Source: CBDDKS01 sp965230335
GTDB taxonomy: Bacteria; Pseudomonadota; Gammaproteobacteria; Enterobacterales; Kangiellaceae
Direction of reading: 5' to 3'
Assembly (NCBI GenBank): GCA_965230335.1
Contig: CBDDKS010000006.1
Location: 1,302,001 to 1,366,000 of the forward strand
Length of the DNA: 64,000 nt
Positions within the stretch are counted from its first letter, which is position 1; every line of letters begins with the position of its first letter. The translations under genes and the position numbers were made by a program. Under the pieces are notes generated by a model. That model did not search any database. It worked only from the letters and a program-made list of their open reading frames with translations, and was not told where the DNA came from. This document shows positions 9,463 through 19,081 of this stretch, in pieces.

Positions 9463-12270
9463 ATGAAAATTTCAATTCGTTGTTTTGAATTCATCAAAAA
9501 CATTTTACCATTAGAAAAAATACATTTAAAAACACTTTCTTTGTTATCCATTATTTTACTCAGCATTGTATCCTGTGGTGAACAGGAGTTATCTTTAAGG
9601 GAATTACGTCAACAGGCACAAAAAGCTATTGATGAAAAAGATTATGATACAGCTATCATTCATTATCGGAAATTGGTTTTCCGTAGCGACACACCAGAAA
9701 ACAGAGTCAAACTTGGTAAGCTTTATTTTCAACTGTTTAACATCCCTGCTGCACATAAAGAGTTTTCGAAAGCCAGAGAAACCAAAGCACCCGCTTCAAG
9801 CTGGTTAATACCTTATGGTGTTAGTGCCATACTTTCTGAAAAATATAATGCTATTGAAAAATTATCCGATAATGATTTTCAATACAGTGATCAAAAGGCA
9901 GAGATTTTAGCTTTACATGCATGGGTTGCATTAAAAAATAATCAGTTACAAAAAGCGCGCGCGCTGGTTAATGATGCGATAAGGCTACAAGCTGATAGCC
10001 AGATATTAAATATTGTACAAGCTATTTTTAACTTAAAAAATAAGCAATACAAAACTGCTCTACAACATTTATCAGCCATCAGTTCTTCTTATTTAGATAA
10101 CGACAAACACTTGCTTTTAGCCTCAGCATCTACTCATCTAAAAGATTATTCTGATGCCATTGCTTATTTGGAAACTGCCTATAAACGCCATCCTAATGAT
10201 CCAAGAATTATTTTCAAGCTTGCTAATATCAGTCTTATCAAAAAAGATGATTTATTAATTAAAAAATATTTTGCCATTATTGACCAGCGTTATTCTCAGA
10301 CAATTTTTGATAATCTATTAAAAGGGAAATGGCATTTCATTAATAAACGATTTGATAAATCCAAAGATTTTTTTCAAAAAGCCATCAGCATAGAAAAAAA
10401 TGATCCCGAAGCTAATATGTTTCTGGGCATTATTAGTGCTCAAAATGCACAGTGGGAACAGTCTATTAATTATTTCAATACAAACTTAAAAGCACAACCG
10501 TTTAATTTATCTTCATTATTAAGTTTAGGCCAAGTCTATTTATTAGGGTTAAAAGATCCCTCTTTATCTATTGAATTATTATCACCCCATAGTGAAAGAT
10601 TTAAAAACGAACCTGCATTCAGAATGCTTTATATCGATGTGTTAATGGCTAATAAAAATTACAATCAAGCATTATTCAATATTAACACTTTTCAAAAAGA
10701 CTTCCCCAATCTGAATAAAATTATTATTAGTAAAGCACTGGCTTATTATCAATTAGATAACACTGAGCAAGCGATATTAGAACTTAATGCTATTTCAGAA
10801 AAACCATCTCTAGCTTCTCAACTTGTTTTATTAAATATTTATTTAAATGATAAAAAAATAGTGGAGGCTGATAAATTAACCGTGTCTCTCGCACAAAACT
10901 ATCCCGACAACTTATTTATTCAGGAACTCAATGGACAGAAGTTTTATCGTTCAAATGATAAAGATTCAGCAAAAACTATTTGGCAGAATATTACCCAAAA
11001 AGAACCTTCTTACAAAAATGCCTGGTACCATTTAGCGAAACTGGCTATGGAAAATAAAGACATACAAGAATTAACAGCTATTACTCAAAAAATGGAAGAA
11101 GTTTTTGATAATAACAGTGATACTTTGACTATGAAATGGGAGTTAGCCAAACTACAAAATAATAGTGCACAAGCTATTTCTATCGCTGAATCTATTTGGA
11201 AGATAGAAAAAAACAACCTCCAAATTGGTAATTTCTTAGTTAATTACTTTTTGGAAACAGAACCTTATAAAGCTGAACAGATTGCTGCAGAAATGATAAA
11301 AGCACAACCTGAAAGTGCTGTTTCACATTTTAATGTCGGTAAAACGCTTGTCCGTTTACGAAAATGGGAGGACTCTATTCTAGCTTTTAAAAAAGCAATT
11401 CATTTTGATGATACAGCGGTTCATTATTATTTAGCCTTACTCACCAGCTATCAGGTGCTTCAACAGGATAAACTCATCCATACTTTATTCGAAAACAGTA
11501 AACATAAATTTTCGGAAAATCTTGTTTTTAAACGCCATTACATCCAATACCTTGTAAAAAATAATAAAATTAAACAAGCACAAGCTGTCTTAGCAAAAAC
11601 ATCCAACAAAATACATAAATATTATCTCCAAATTGAGTATTTTAGTTCTCAAAAGAAATACGATGATGCTATTAAAACACTGGATGCTTTACGAAAAATC
11701 GAAGACTCTCCCGAACTGATTATCTGGCTCAGTAACTTGTATTCCGCTTCAAAAATGCCTCAGAAAGCACTAGCTCTTTTAAAAGAAAGCTATGAAAAAG
11801 AAAAGAACAACCTACTGTTAATGAACCTTGCCGAAATCACTCTAAAACAAAAGCTTTATAAAGAAGCGGCTGAGCACTATGAAATATTATTAAATGCATA
11901 TCCAGGTAATCTTCAAATTCTCAATAATTTAACCTGGATCTACTGTGAGTTATCTGACAAGCGTGCTTTAGATGTCGCCCGAAAAATTACGACTTTTAAT
12001 AGTAAGTTTCCTGAAGTTATCGACTCTATTGCCTGGGCCGAAATTAAGTTTGGGGATAAAGAAGTAGGCATTGATCACTTGGAAAAACTCACGATTAAGT
12101 ATCCCGAACGCTTTGAAAGTCAATATCACCTGGCTTTGGGGTATATTTCTACTCGAAAGGAAGACAAGGCCATATCACTTTTGGAAAAGCTACAAGCCAG
12201 TCAACACCCTGTTGCAGAAAAAGCCAAAATACAATTGGAACAATTGAAAAATATCCCCAAAAATAAATAA
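9463..12270 (+). CDS. prsT: PEP-CTERM system TPR-repeat lipoprotein PrsT
   Basis: A very large tetratricopeptide-repeat protein (935 residues from the ATG at 9463; a TTG at 9433 would add 10). After a hydrophobic leader (LSLLSIILL) there is a lipobox SIVSC, so the protein is probably lipidated and anchored to the membrane facing the periplasm. The rest is a long array of TPR motifs of about 34 residues with repeated A...Y..A...F.KA patterns. PrsT proteins accompany PrsK and PrsR in exosortase A systems; their role is thought to lie in exopolysaccharide export or assembly. It follows prsR by 3-33 nt depending on the start and ends the operon. Confidence 0.92.
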   Translation: MKISIRCFEFIKNILPLEKIHLKTLSLLSIILLSIVSCGEQELSLRELRQQAQKAIDEKDYDTAIIHYRKLVFRSDTPENRVKLGKLYFQLFNIPAAHKEFSKARETKAPASSWLIPYGVSAILSEKYNAIEKLSDNDFQYSDQKAEILALHAWVALKNNQLQKARALVNDAIRLQADSQILNIVQAIFNLKNKQYKTALQHLSAISSSYLDNDKHLLLASASTHLKDYSDAIAYLETAYKRHPNDPRIIFKLANISLIKKDDLLIKKYFAIIDQRYSQTIFDNLLKGKWHFINKRFDKSKDFFQKAISIEKNDPEANMFLGIISAQNAQWEQSINYFNTNLKAQPFNLSSLLSLGQVYLLGLKDPSLSIELLSPHSERFKNEPAFRMLYIDVLMANKNYNQALFNINTFQKDFPNLNKIIISKALAYYQLDNTEQAILELNAISEKPSLASQLVLLNIYLNDKKIVEADKLTVSLAQNYPDNLFIQELNGQKFYRSNDKDSAKTIWQNITQKEPSYKNAWYHLAKLAMENKDIQELTAITQKMEEVFDNNSDTLTMKWELAKLQNNSAQAISIAESIWKIEKNNLQIGNFLVNYFLETEPYKAEQIAAEMIKAQPESAVSHFNVGKTLVRLRKWEDSILAFKKAIHFDDTAVHYYLALLTSYQVLQQDKLIHTLFENSKHKFSENLVFKRHYIQYLVKNNKIKQAQAVLAKTSNKIHKYYLQIEYFSSQKKYDDAIKTLDALRKIEDSPELIIWLSNLYSASKMPQKALALLKESYEKEKNNLLLMNLAEITLKQKLYKEAAEHYEILLNAYPGNLQILNNLTWIYCELSDKRALDVARKITTFNSKFPEVIDSIAWAEIKFGDKEVGIDHLEKLTIKYPERFESQYHLALGYISTRKEDKAISLLEKLQASQHPVAEKAKIQLEQLKNIPKNK

Positions 12271-12410
12271 AACACATTATTTTTTATATCATTATCGATG
12301 ATAATCATAGTGATTTTTGCAAAATAGATGATGTCAGACAATTTTACATCTCATAAATCAAAGTTATTCAATATTATAAATTCCATATAAAAAACAATAA
12401 CATAAAAAAT

Positions 12411-12426
12411 TGGCACGCTAAATGCA
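12411..12426 (+). promoter_or_regulatory. sigma-54 (-24/-12) promoter of the PEP-CTERM gene
   Basis: TGGCACGCTAAATGCA: GG at 12412-12413 and GC at 12424-12425 are exactly 10 bases apart, and TGGCAC matches the -24 element fully. Transcription would start near 12437, about 45 nt before the coding start at 12484. The adjacent prsR encodes a sigma-54 activator, so it is the obvious regulator. I did not find an unambiguous PrsR binding site upstream of it. Confidence 0.88.
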
Positions 12427-12483
12427 TTATTTAACATGAACGTAATAAATGTTTAACACTCACTGAACTTAAAGGAAACAAAT

Positions 12484-13257
12484 ATGATACATTCATTAAA
12501 ACTCGTTACCAGTGCTGCAGTATTAGCCACTGTAGCGGCTTTTAACGCTACTGCAACCCCTATTTTTGGCAGTGGCCTTGAAAATGGCTTAAATGCAACA
12601 AGCCTTGACGGCAACTTCAACCAAAATGTCAACACAGATCAAGTCGCAAATGACGAAATATGGACACTGGATGCTGTATCTAGCGCTAATGCCGTAATGA
12701 TGTTTGAACTTGCTGGTTTTGCCTCAACAAATACAATGGGTATTTATCAATTAGGTAACACCAGTAATCGATTGGAGTTGTTCTCTGGACCAGCAAGTCA
12801 AGGTTATAGAACCAACCTGATGCACATCGGAAATAACTTCATAGCAACTTATTTTAATGATATTGGTTTGTTTAATGGACAGTCTTCAATCAATTTTGGT
12901 GGCGACAACAACTTTGGTTTCTACTTAACGACTGGCGGCGGCAACACCTTTTATTCAGAGGAGTCACTAAATAGTGATACTGCAGCCGATGGTACAAGCG
13001 ATCATTTGGTTACTTATCAAGGTGATAATGTAGAAATGATGGATCCGGATGGAGACGGTAATTATGGTCTTTTCACATCCAATAACTACATTTTAGCTTG
13101 GGAAGATTTATTGCTAAGCAGCTCTGATCGCGATTATGCTGATATGGTTGTTATGATTGAATCTTTCATCCCAACAACAGTATCTGAGCCAGGCACATTG
13201 GCTATCTTAGGCTTAGGTCTTGTCGGTTTTGGTTTGGTTCGACGTCGTCGTTCATAA
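12484..13257 (+). CDS. PEP-CTERM sorting-domain surface protein
   Basis: A 257-residue secreted protein. The N-terminus is a signal peptide (LVTSAAVLATVAAFNATATP). The C-terminus is a sorting signal: SEPGTLAILGLGL, a hydrophobic stretch, then RRRRS. Exosortase would cut near the EP motif and release the protein to the outside, usually with exopolysaccharide. The middle is rich in Gly, Asn, Thr and Asp and has no known catalytic motif. It is a single-gene unit: sigma-54 promoter at 12411-12426, AAAGGAAAC as ribosome binding site, and a strong terminator right after the stop. Its own function is unknown. Confidence 0.93.
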   Translation: MIHSLKLVTSAAVLATVAAFNATATPIFGSGLENGLNATSLDGNFNQNVNTDQVANDEIWTLDAVSSANAVMMFELAGFASTNTMGIYQLGNTSNRLELFSGPASQGYRTNLMHIGNNFIATYFNDIGLFNGQSSINFGGDNNFGFYLTTGGGNTFYSEESLNSDTAADGTSDHLVTYQGDNVEMMDPDGDGNYGLFTSNNYILAWEDLLLSSSDRDYADMVVMIESFIPTTVSEPGTLAILGLGLVGFGLVRRRRS

Positions 13258-13270
13258 ATCGAGCTTTATA

Positions 13271-13302
13271 AAAAAAGCCTCTCATTTGAGAGGCTTTTTT
13301 TT
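13271..13302. terminator. bidirectional rho-independent terminator
   Basis: AAAAAAGCCTCTCA and TGAGAGGCTTTTTT form a perfect stem around a two- to three-base loop, with A-tract and T-tract on the two sides. It lies 13 bases after the PEP-CTERM stop and 9 bases beyond the mdh stop, so it can serve both convergent genes. Confidence 0.95.
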
Positions 13303-13311
13303 ACCTAACCA

Positions 13312-14292
13312 TTAAGGTAACAAATGTGCAACGGCATCTCTTTCTTCTTGTAACTCTGTTTCAGTCGCTTTCATTTTAGCGGTACTAAACTCATTCATAT
13401 CCAAATCTTGCACGATACGCCATTCACCTGATTGACACTGACATGGAAAAGAATAAATCAAACCTTTCTCTATGCCGTAACTGCCATCAGAATAAACACC
13501 CATACTGACCCAATTGTTATCTTCGGCACCCAAGGCCCAGTCTCTCATATGATCAATGGCCGCATTGGCTGCTGAAGCTGCTGATGATGCTCCTCTAGCT
13601 TTTATAATGGCAGCACCACGCTGTTGTACTGTTGGAATAAATGTATTTTCATACCAATCCTGCTCAACCAAATCAGTTGCTACGTCATTATTGACTTTTG
13701 CATGAAACAAGTCTGGATATTGTGTTGATGAATGATTACCCCAAATCGTCATATGAGTAATGTCATTAATGGTTTGCCCGGTTTTTTCAGCCAACTGGCT
13801 CATTGCACGATTATGATCCAGTCGTGTCATAGCGGTAAAATTATTTGGATTTAATTTAGGCGCATTTCTTTGTGCTATCAGTGCATTTGTATTGGCAGGA
13901 TTACCCACAACCAGCACTTTGATATCAGGATTGGCATGTTCATTCATTGCTTTACCCTGTACAGAGAAAATAGCTGCATTGGCTTCTAATAAATCTTTAC
14001 GTTCCATTCCCGGCCCACGAGGACGTGCGCCAACCAATAATGCATAATCTGCATCCTTAAATCCGATATTAGGATCATCCGTACAAATAACACCTGCCAA
14101 TAAAGGAAAAGCACAGTCGTCTAATTCCATTTTAACGCCCTGCAAGGCATCCATAGCGGGTGGAATATCCAAAAGCTGTAAAATAACCGGCTGATCATTA
14201 CCTAGCATTGCCCCTGAAGCAATACGAAATAATAATGCATAGCCTATTTGACCTGCGGCACCAGTGACAACAACACGAACGGGATGTTTCAT
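13312..14292 (-). CDS. mdh: malate dehydrogenase (NAD-dependent)
   Basis: Interconverts malate and oxaloacetate in the TCA cycle. The 326-residue length fits the type 2 malate dehydrogenase family. The N-terminal Rossmann motif is TGAAGQIG (about 11-17), the mobile loop with substrate arginines is GARPRGPGMERKD, the NPANTNA segment follows, LDHNRA carries the Asp of the catalytic pair and WGNHS holds the catalytic His. I chose the ATG at 14292 because AGAGG stands 8 nt ahead; a GTG at 14301 in frame overlaps that site. It is monocistronic and ends at the shared terminator. Confidence 0.96.
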   Translation of the reverse strand: MKHPVRVVVTGAAGQIGYALLFRIASGAMLGNDQPVILQLLDIPPAMDALQGVKMELDDCAFPLLAGVICTDDPNIGFKDADYALLVGARPRGPGMERKDLLEANAAIFSVQGKAMNEHANPDIKVLVVGNPANTNALIAQRNAPKLNPNNFTAMTRLDHNRAMSQLAEKTGQTINDITHMTIWGNHSSTQYPDLFHAKVNNDVATDLVEQDWYENTFIPTVQQRGAAIIKARGASSAASAANAAIDHMRDWALGAEDNNWVSMGVYSDGSYGIEKGLIYSFPCQCQSGEWRIVQDLDMNEFSTAKMKATETELQEERDAVAHLLP

Positions 14293-14711
14293 AACGTACA
14301 CCTCTTAATGAAATATATAAAAATGAGCCATATTGGAATGGACTAAGTGTAACATATTACTACTTTATTCATGGTGTACTTTTTTCTAATCTAAAATAGA
14401 CTGATTCAGTTATATCAAGATAACTTTCAGTATAGATAATCCATAGTTCTTATCCAGAACTCAGGTTAACTATTAAATATAAAGTATTTCTTTTATCTCG
14501 CAGTAAACTGTAACTGAAAAGGAATACCTCTCAGTTTAATAATCATACGAAGCAAATACCCACCGTAGGTGTTTTTCGGGCGTTTTGCTGACTTTGCCGC
14601 TCTTGGAAAAGTCAGTCGCACACAGCGAAGCGGTGCGAAATCGTTTTTATGTAGTATCGCTAAATTAATTTAAACTGCCACAAAATAGGGGAACATTGTT
14701 AAAGAATAGAC
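14293..14711. other. intergenic region between recG and mdh with a repeat element
   Basis: About 420 bases without a gene. The right third (14481-14642) holds a repeat also present at 38117-38233 and 44469-44735 and annotated separately. The part nearest mdh (14293-14480) is AT-rich and should contain the mdh promoter, which I could not assign with confidence. No coding frame here looks real. Confidence 0.6.
14481..14642 (+). repeat. dispersed intergenic repeat, copy 1
   Basis: Two blocks shared with other intergenic sites in this window. Block A (14481-14560: AAGTATTTCTTTTAT, CAGTAAACTG, TAATAATCA) matches 44581-44640 in the same orientation. Block B (14581-14614: GTTTTGCTGACTTTGC, GCTCTTGGAAAAGTCAGTCGC) matches the reverse complement of 44492-44526. 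The tail (14611-14640: GTCAGTCGCACACAGCG, AGCGGT) matches the reverse complement of 38187-38213. The blocks are reshuffled and in part inverted between copies, as expected for a degenerating mobile or REP-like element. No coding capacity. Confidence 0.75.
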
Positions 14712-16802
14712 CTAAACCTGAGCAAAGGTTTCCCGTTCTCCCAACCAACGCCGAATAATCTTATCAGCCAGCTTTGGCTCTTTTTCTGATAAGGTTTTGG
14801 CAATTTCTGATACTTCTGCAATCAAAGCTCTATCTCGCATAATATCGGCAATTTTAAAATCCACTAACCCGGTTTGTCGGGTACCCAAAATATCACCAGG
14901 CCCTCTAATTTCCAAATCTTTTTCAGCGATTTTAAAACCATCATTGGTTTGTCGCATAATGTCCAGACGACGTTTGCCATTCATCGATAGCGGGGGATGA
15001 TACATTAAAACACAATGACTCTCAGCAGTGCCTCTTCCGACACGTCCCCGTAGTTGGTGTAATTGGGCCAAACCCAAGCGTTCAGGATTTTCAATGACCA
15101 TTAAACTGGCATTAGGCACATCAACACCGACTTCTATGACGGTTGTCGCAACTAAACAATGTATTGCTCCTGATTTAAACTGCTCCATCACAGCATGCTT
15201 ATCAACGGCTTTCATTCGACCATGTACCAGACCAACCTGTAAACCAGGCAATTGCTCGGCTAATAAATCCAATGTATTTTCAGCCGCCTGACACTGCAAC
15301 TCCTCGGATTCTTCAATCAATGTGCACACCCAATAAACCTGGCATTGTTCTTGATGGAAAACATGCTGGATACGTTGAATAATTTGGCTTCTACGTTCAT
15401 TCGATATCACAATCGTAGTAACAGGTTTACGCCCAGGCGGTAGTTCATCAATAACAGAAACATCCAGGTCAGCATAAGCCGTCATTGCCAAAGTACGAGG
15501 AATAGGTGTCGCTGTCATCACTAATTGATGTGGCACAATACCTAAATGCTGACTTTTATCTTTTAGAGCCAAACGTTGATGCACACCAAAACGGTGTTGT
15601 TCATCAACAATAATCATGGCCAATTGTTTGAATATTACCTGCTCTTGAAACAAAGCATGTGTACCAATAATGATATTTGCACGACCACTTTGTATATCCG
15701 CTAATGACTGACGCCGTTCACTGGCTTTTAACTTGCTCACCAAATAAGCGCAGGTCAATCCTAATGTTTCAAACCATTGTGAAAACTGATTCCAATGCTG
15801 TTCTGCTAAAATTTCTGTCGGCACCATTAATGCAACCTGATAACCCGCTTCAATAACCTGCAAAGCAGCACAGGCTGCCACTAAGGTTTTCCCTGAACCG
15901 ACATCCCCCTGCACCAAACGCAGCATAGGTGAAGGTTTGGAAATATCCTGCAAGATTTCTGCAATCACTTTATTCTGGGCATTGGTTAATTCAAAAGGTA
16001 ATGACTGCTTTAAGTCGGTATTGAATTGTCCTTGTGCTTTGATTTTTAAAGCAGGCTCTTTAACACATTGTGATCGGATGCGTAATAAACTTAATTGATG
16101 CGCCAATAATTCTTCAAATGCCAGCCTTTGTTTTGAAGGATGCTCTCCGGTTTCCATCATAGCCAAATCAACACCAACGGGCGGTCGATGAATAAACGTT
16201 AGTGCTTCCTGTAAACTGGTCGATACATATTGATTGGTTTGATCTTTTAATAAATCTTCATCCAAATAATCAGCTAGCGGTGTTTTTTCTAAAAAAGCCA
16301 GTGCCTGATCGGTTAACTGTCTTAAAGAAAACTGTTTTAAACCTTCTGTAACCGGATATATTGGCGTTAATGTTTTATTTTTTTCTACAGTCTGATGATC
16401 TTTGACAAATTCTAATTCTGGATGAATCATTGACACATAACTACGACCTTTAACCACATCACCAAAACAAACCAATGCCTGACCAGGTTTTAATTTTTCC
16501 TGTTGTGCTCTTGAGAAATAAAACAAACGTATGTCTAAAAAACCCGTACCATCGGATAAACGACAAATTAAACTACGACGTTTTGTATAAACCACTTCAC
16601 TGTGCTCTATCACACCACTGGTCAATACCTTTTGCCCAGGTCGTAACTGACCAATCGGTATACAACGTGTACGATCTTCATAACGGTGTGGCAAATGAAA
16701 TAATAAATCCTGTAAATTAAAAATACCCAGACGTGCTAATTTTTCACTAATTGCTGGACCAACACCTGTTAATTTTGAAACATTAATTTGATGAAGTTCC
16801 AA
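14712..16802 (-). CDS. recG: ATP-dependent DNA helicase RecG
   Basis: A 696-residue monomeric helicase that remodels stalled replication forks and Holliday junctions. The N-terminal wedge/OB domain has GVGPAISEKLARLGI and LLFHLPHRYEDR. Motif I is GDVGSGKT (about 300), motif II is the RecG-specific DEQHRFG (about 398), motif III is TATPIPRT, and the C-terminal helicase part has RGRVGRG. The length is normal. The frame starts with TTG at 16802, preceded by AGGTAG; the ATG five bases upstream is out of frame. It is divergent from the small protein gene at 16965. Confidence 0.96.
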   Translation of the reverse strand: MELHQINVSKLTGVGPAISEKLARLGIFNLQDLLFHLPHRYEDRTRCIPIGQLRPGQKVLTSGVIEHSEVVYTKRRSLICRLSDGTGFLDIRLFYFSRAQQEKLKPGQALVCFGDVVKGRSYVSMIHPELEFVKDHQTVEKNKTLTPIYPVTEGLKQFSLRQLTDQALAFLEKTPLADYLDEDLLKDQTNQYVSTSLQEALTFIHRPPVGVDLAMMETGEHPSKQRLAFEELLAHQLSLLRIRSQCVKEPALKIKAQGQFNTDLKQSLPFELTNAQNKVIAEILQDISKPSPMLRLVQGDVGSGKTLVAACAALQVIEAGYQVALMVPTEILAEQHWNQFSQWFETLGLTCAYLVSKLKASERRQSLADIQSGRANIIIGTHALFQEQVIFKQLAMIIVDEQHRFGVHQRLALKDKSQHLGIVPHQLVMTATPIPRTLAMTAYADLDVSVIDELPPGRKPVTTIVISNERRSQIIQRIQHVFHQEQCQVYWVCTLIEESEELQCQAAENTLDLLAEQLPGLQVGLVHGRMKAVDKHAVMEQFKSGAIHCLVATTVIEVGVDVPNASLMVIENPERLGLAQLHQLRGRVGRGTAESHCVLMYHPPLSMNGKRRLDIMRQTNDGFKIAEKDLEIRGPGDILGTRQTGLVDFKIADIMRDRALIAEVSEIAKTLSEKEPKLADKIIRRWLGERETFAQV

Positions 16803-16964
16803 GTCATCTACCTGTTATGCTCATTGAGTAACGTGATATAGGTCTATTTCTTACGTACGTTTATAAAAATATATATTATGCAGTATTTAAATAACTACAC
16901 TATACTAACAATAAGAACGAATGAATAATATCGTGTTTTTAGAATTAAAACAAGAGGTTACGAT

Positions 16965-17162
16965 ATGAGTAAATGCAGATCAGGTGAAGAAGACAAAACG
17001 TGGTTTCGTAGCGACCGTATTTTTCATACACCTCAGGGTTGGTTTTTTCTAGCACGTGATAACGAACAAAAAGGGCCTTTTCCTACGCAAAAGGATGCAG
17101 AAGCTGAATTATTACTTTTTATTCGTACACACGAACAAGCCATGCATCAAAAAACACAATAG
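16965..17162 (+). CDS. small DUF6316-like protein
   Basis: A 65-residue soluble protein. The pattern W-F-R-S-D-R-x-F, then GWFFLARDNEQKGPFPTQKD and AEAELLLFI, resembles the small DUF6316 family of gammaproteobacteria, whose function is unknown. The ATG has AGAGG 7 nt ahead. It stands alone between recG (divergent) and tcdA (convergent). The family name is from memory of the pattern; the reality of the gene is supported by the good ribosome binding site and conserved-looking aromatic residues. Confidence 0.75.
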   Translation: MSKCRSGEEDKTWFRSDRIFHTPQGWFFLARDNEQKGPFPTQKDAEAELLLFIRTHEQAMHQKTQ

Positions 17163-17242
17163 CTTTACAATACTCTTTCAAATCTGTCACTTTTTTATAG
17201 TTCTTCAAAGGGAACAGGTATCAACCTGATAAGGTTATTGTT

Positions 17243-18043
17243 CTATTTTTTATTAAGCCCGATTAATTTTTCCAGTACTCGATAAGCCGCTATCGTGGCA
17301 AAAGTTGATGTCACTATGGATGTTGCCCCAAATCCACTAGAGCAATCAAGACGTGTGGAACCTTCTTGAAATGATTTTGCCTGACACACACTGCCATCTG
17401 GTTTCGGGTAAACCGGTTGTTCCGTTGAATAAATACACTCCACACCATATCGACGTTTAGGATTTTTTGAAAAACCATAAAAACGTTTTAATTCACTACG
17501 GACTTTTGCAGACAATGCATCCTGTTGTGTACGACTTAAATCAGCCACTTTAATTTGTGTGGGATCTTTTTGTCCTCCTGCACCACCAATCGTAATAATT
17601 TTTATTTTTTTCCGTTTGCAATACGCAATTAATGCTGTCTTTGCTTTAATACTATCCGTTGCATCCACAACAATATGCATGGTTGATGTAATTAACTGAT
17701 CAACGTTATCTTTCGTTAAGAAATCAGCTATGGCATTGACCTGACATTGAGGAGCAATATCACGAACTCTCTGTGACATGGTTTCGACTTTTAACGTACC
17801 GACGGTTGAATCCAATGCCAGAATTTGTCGATTAATATTGGTGACACACACATCATCCAAATCAATTAAGGTTAACTCCCCAATGGCTGAACGTGCCAAA
17901 GCTTCCACAATCCAGCTACCCACACCACCAATACCAACAACAGCAACATGTGCCTGTTGAAATAAATTTAAATGCTCTTTGCCATACAGTCTTGATATGC
18001 CACCAAAACGTTCGTCATGATTTCCTGAAGAAGCCGCTTTCAT
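17243..18043 (-). CDS. tcdA: tRNA threonylcarbamoyladenosine dehydratase TcdA
   Basis: An E1-like (ThiF/MoeB fold) enzyme that uses ATP to cyclise t6A at position 37 of tRNAs reading ANN codons. The nucleotide motif is GIGGVGSWIVEALARSAIG, followed by TLIDLDDVCVTNINRQ, then VVDATDSIKAK and the GGAGGQKDPT loop. ERFGGISRLYG at the start is typical. The length (266 residues) is normal. I prefer the ATG at 18043; a TTG at 18055 would add four residues, and neither has a clear ribosome binding site. It lies about 30 nt downstream of dapA and may share its transcript. Confidence 0.94.
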   Translation of the reverse strand: MKAASSGNHDERFGGISRLYGKEHLNLFQQAHVAVVGIGGVGSWIVEALARSAIGELTLIDLDDVCVTNINRQILALDSTVGTLKVETMSQRVRDIAPQCQVNAIADFLTKDNVDQLITSTMHIVVDATDSIKAKTALIAYCKRKKIKIITIGGAGGQKDPTQIKVADLSRTQQDALSAKVRSELKRFYGFSKNPKRRYGVECIYSTEQPVYPKPDGSVCQAKSFQEGSTRLDCSSGFGATSIVTSTFATIAAYRVLEKLIGLNKK

Positions 18044-18072
18044 GTTGTAACACAATTCAACGAGTTATTGAC

Positions 18073-18957
18073 TTATATCAAACCCAGGTTTTGCATAATC
18101 TGTTGAATCTCTTTTTTTGTTGTTGCCTGTAATGGCACCATGGGCAAACGGCAATGTTCATCACAGTAGCCGAGTAATGACATGGCATATTTAACACCGG
18201 CTGGGCTGGGCTCTTTAAATAAAATCTGATGTAAAGAAAATAATTGCGACTGCAGCTGACGTGCAGATTCAAAATCACCTTCCCGACATAAATTTTGTAA
18301 CTGAGCCATTTTATCTGGAACAACATTCGAGGCAACCGAAATACAGCCATTACCACCACTGACATTGTAGGCCACAACCGTTAAATCATCTCCCGATAAA
18401 AAACTAAAAGGTTTAGTTACCGCCAGATTTTCATCAATAGGTCGTGATAAATCACTGGTCGCATCCTTAATACCCACAATTCTCTCTAATGCCGCTAAAC
18501 GGGCAACGGTTTCCACTTCTAAATTCACAATGGCCCTGCCTGGAATATTATAAAGAACAATAGGCAGTGCCGTCGCATCATGTATGGCTTTAAAGTGTTG
18601 ATACAAACCCTCTTGATTCGGCTTGTTGTAATAACCCGCCACATGCAGAACCGCATCAGCACCCACTTCCTCAGCAAACTCTGTATATTCAACAGCCTCT
18701 GCTGTACTGTTAGAACCAGCCCCGGCAATCACAGGTACTCGTCCCTTTACCTGTTCTACTGTGATTTGAATCACCGACTTATGTTCATCTTCATCTAAAG
18801 TGGGAGATTCTCCTGTTGTGCCTACCGGCACCAAACCATGAATACCCTGCTCAATTTGCCAATCTATCAAACGACGTAATGCCGCTTCATCAATTTCGCC
18901 ATTTTGACTAAAAGGTGTGATCAGAGCTGTAATAGCCCCAAAAAAAGTATGAGACAT
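18073..18957 (-). CDS. dapA: 4-hydroxy-tetrahydrodipicolinate synthase
   Basis: Condenses pyruvate with aspartate semialdehyde in lysine and diaminopimelate synthesis. It is a 294-residue TIM barrel with all active-site markers: GTTGES (Thr about 44-45), YYNKPNQEGLYQH, LYNIPGR (Tyr about 133) and the Schiff-base Lys in VGIKDATSD (about 161). Length and motif spacing match the family well. The start ATG at 18957 has AGGCGA nearby. It is upstream of tcdA on the same strand. Confidence 0.97.
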   Translation of the reverse strand: MSHTFFGAITALITPFSQNGEIDEAALRRLIDWQIEQGIHGLVPVGTTGESPTLDEDEHKSVIQITVEQVKGRVPVIAGAGSNSTAEAVEYTEFAEEVGADAVLHVAGYYNKPNQEGLYQHFKAIHDATALPIVLYNIPGRAIVNLEVETVARLAALERIVGIKDATSDLSRPIDENLAVTKPFSFLSGDDLTVVAYNVSGGNGCISVASNVVPDKMAQLQNLCREGDFESARQLQSQLFSLHQILFKEPSPAGVKYAMSLLGYCDEHCRLPMVPLQATTKKEIQQIMQNLGLI

Positions 18958-19081
18958 TGCAATCGCCTATAAAATGTACATGAATCTGAGTTCTGAATAT
19001 CAAAAACAATCGGTGCTTTTAAAAAAACAGTATAAAAAGCATTCCAGATAATGTCTATACCCATAAAAATCACTACTTACA

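Noticed and set aside
12288..12316. Fur-box-like dyad (ATTATC-GAT-GATAAT) behind prsT
   Set aside because: Only part of the Fur consensus is matched and it lies behind prsT, far from the sigma-54 promoter of the next gene; could be chance in AT-rich DNA.
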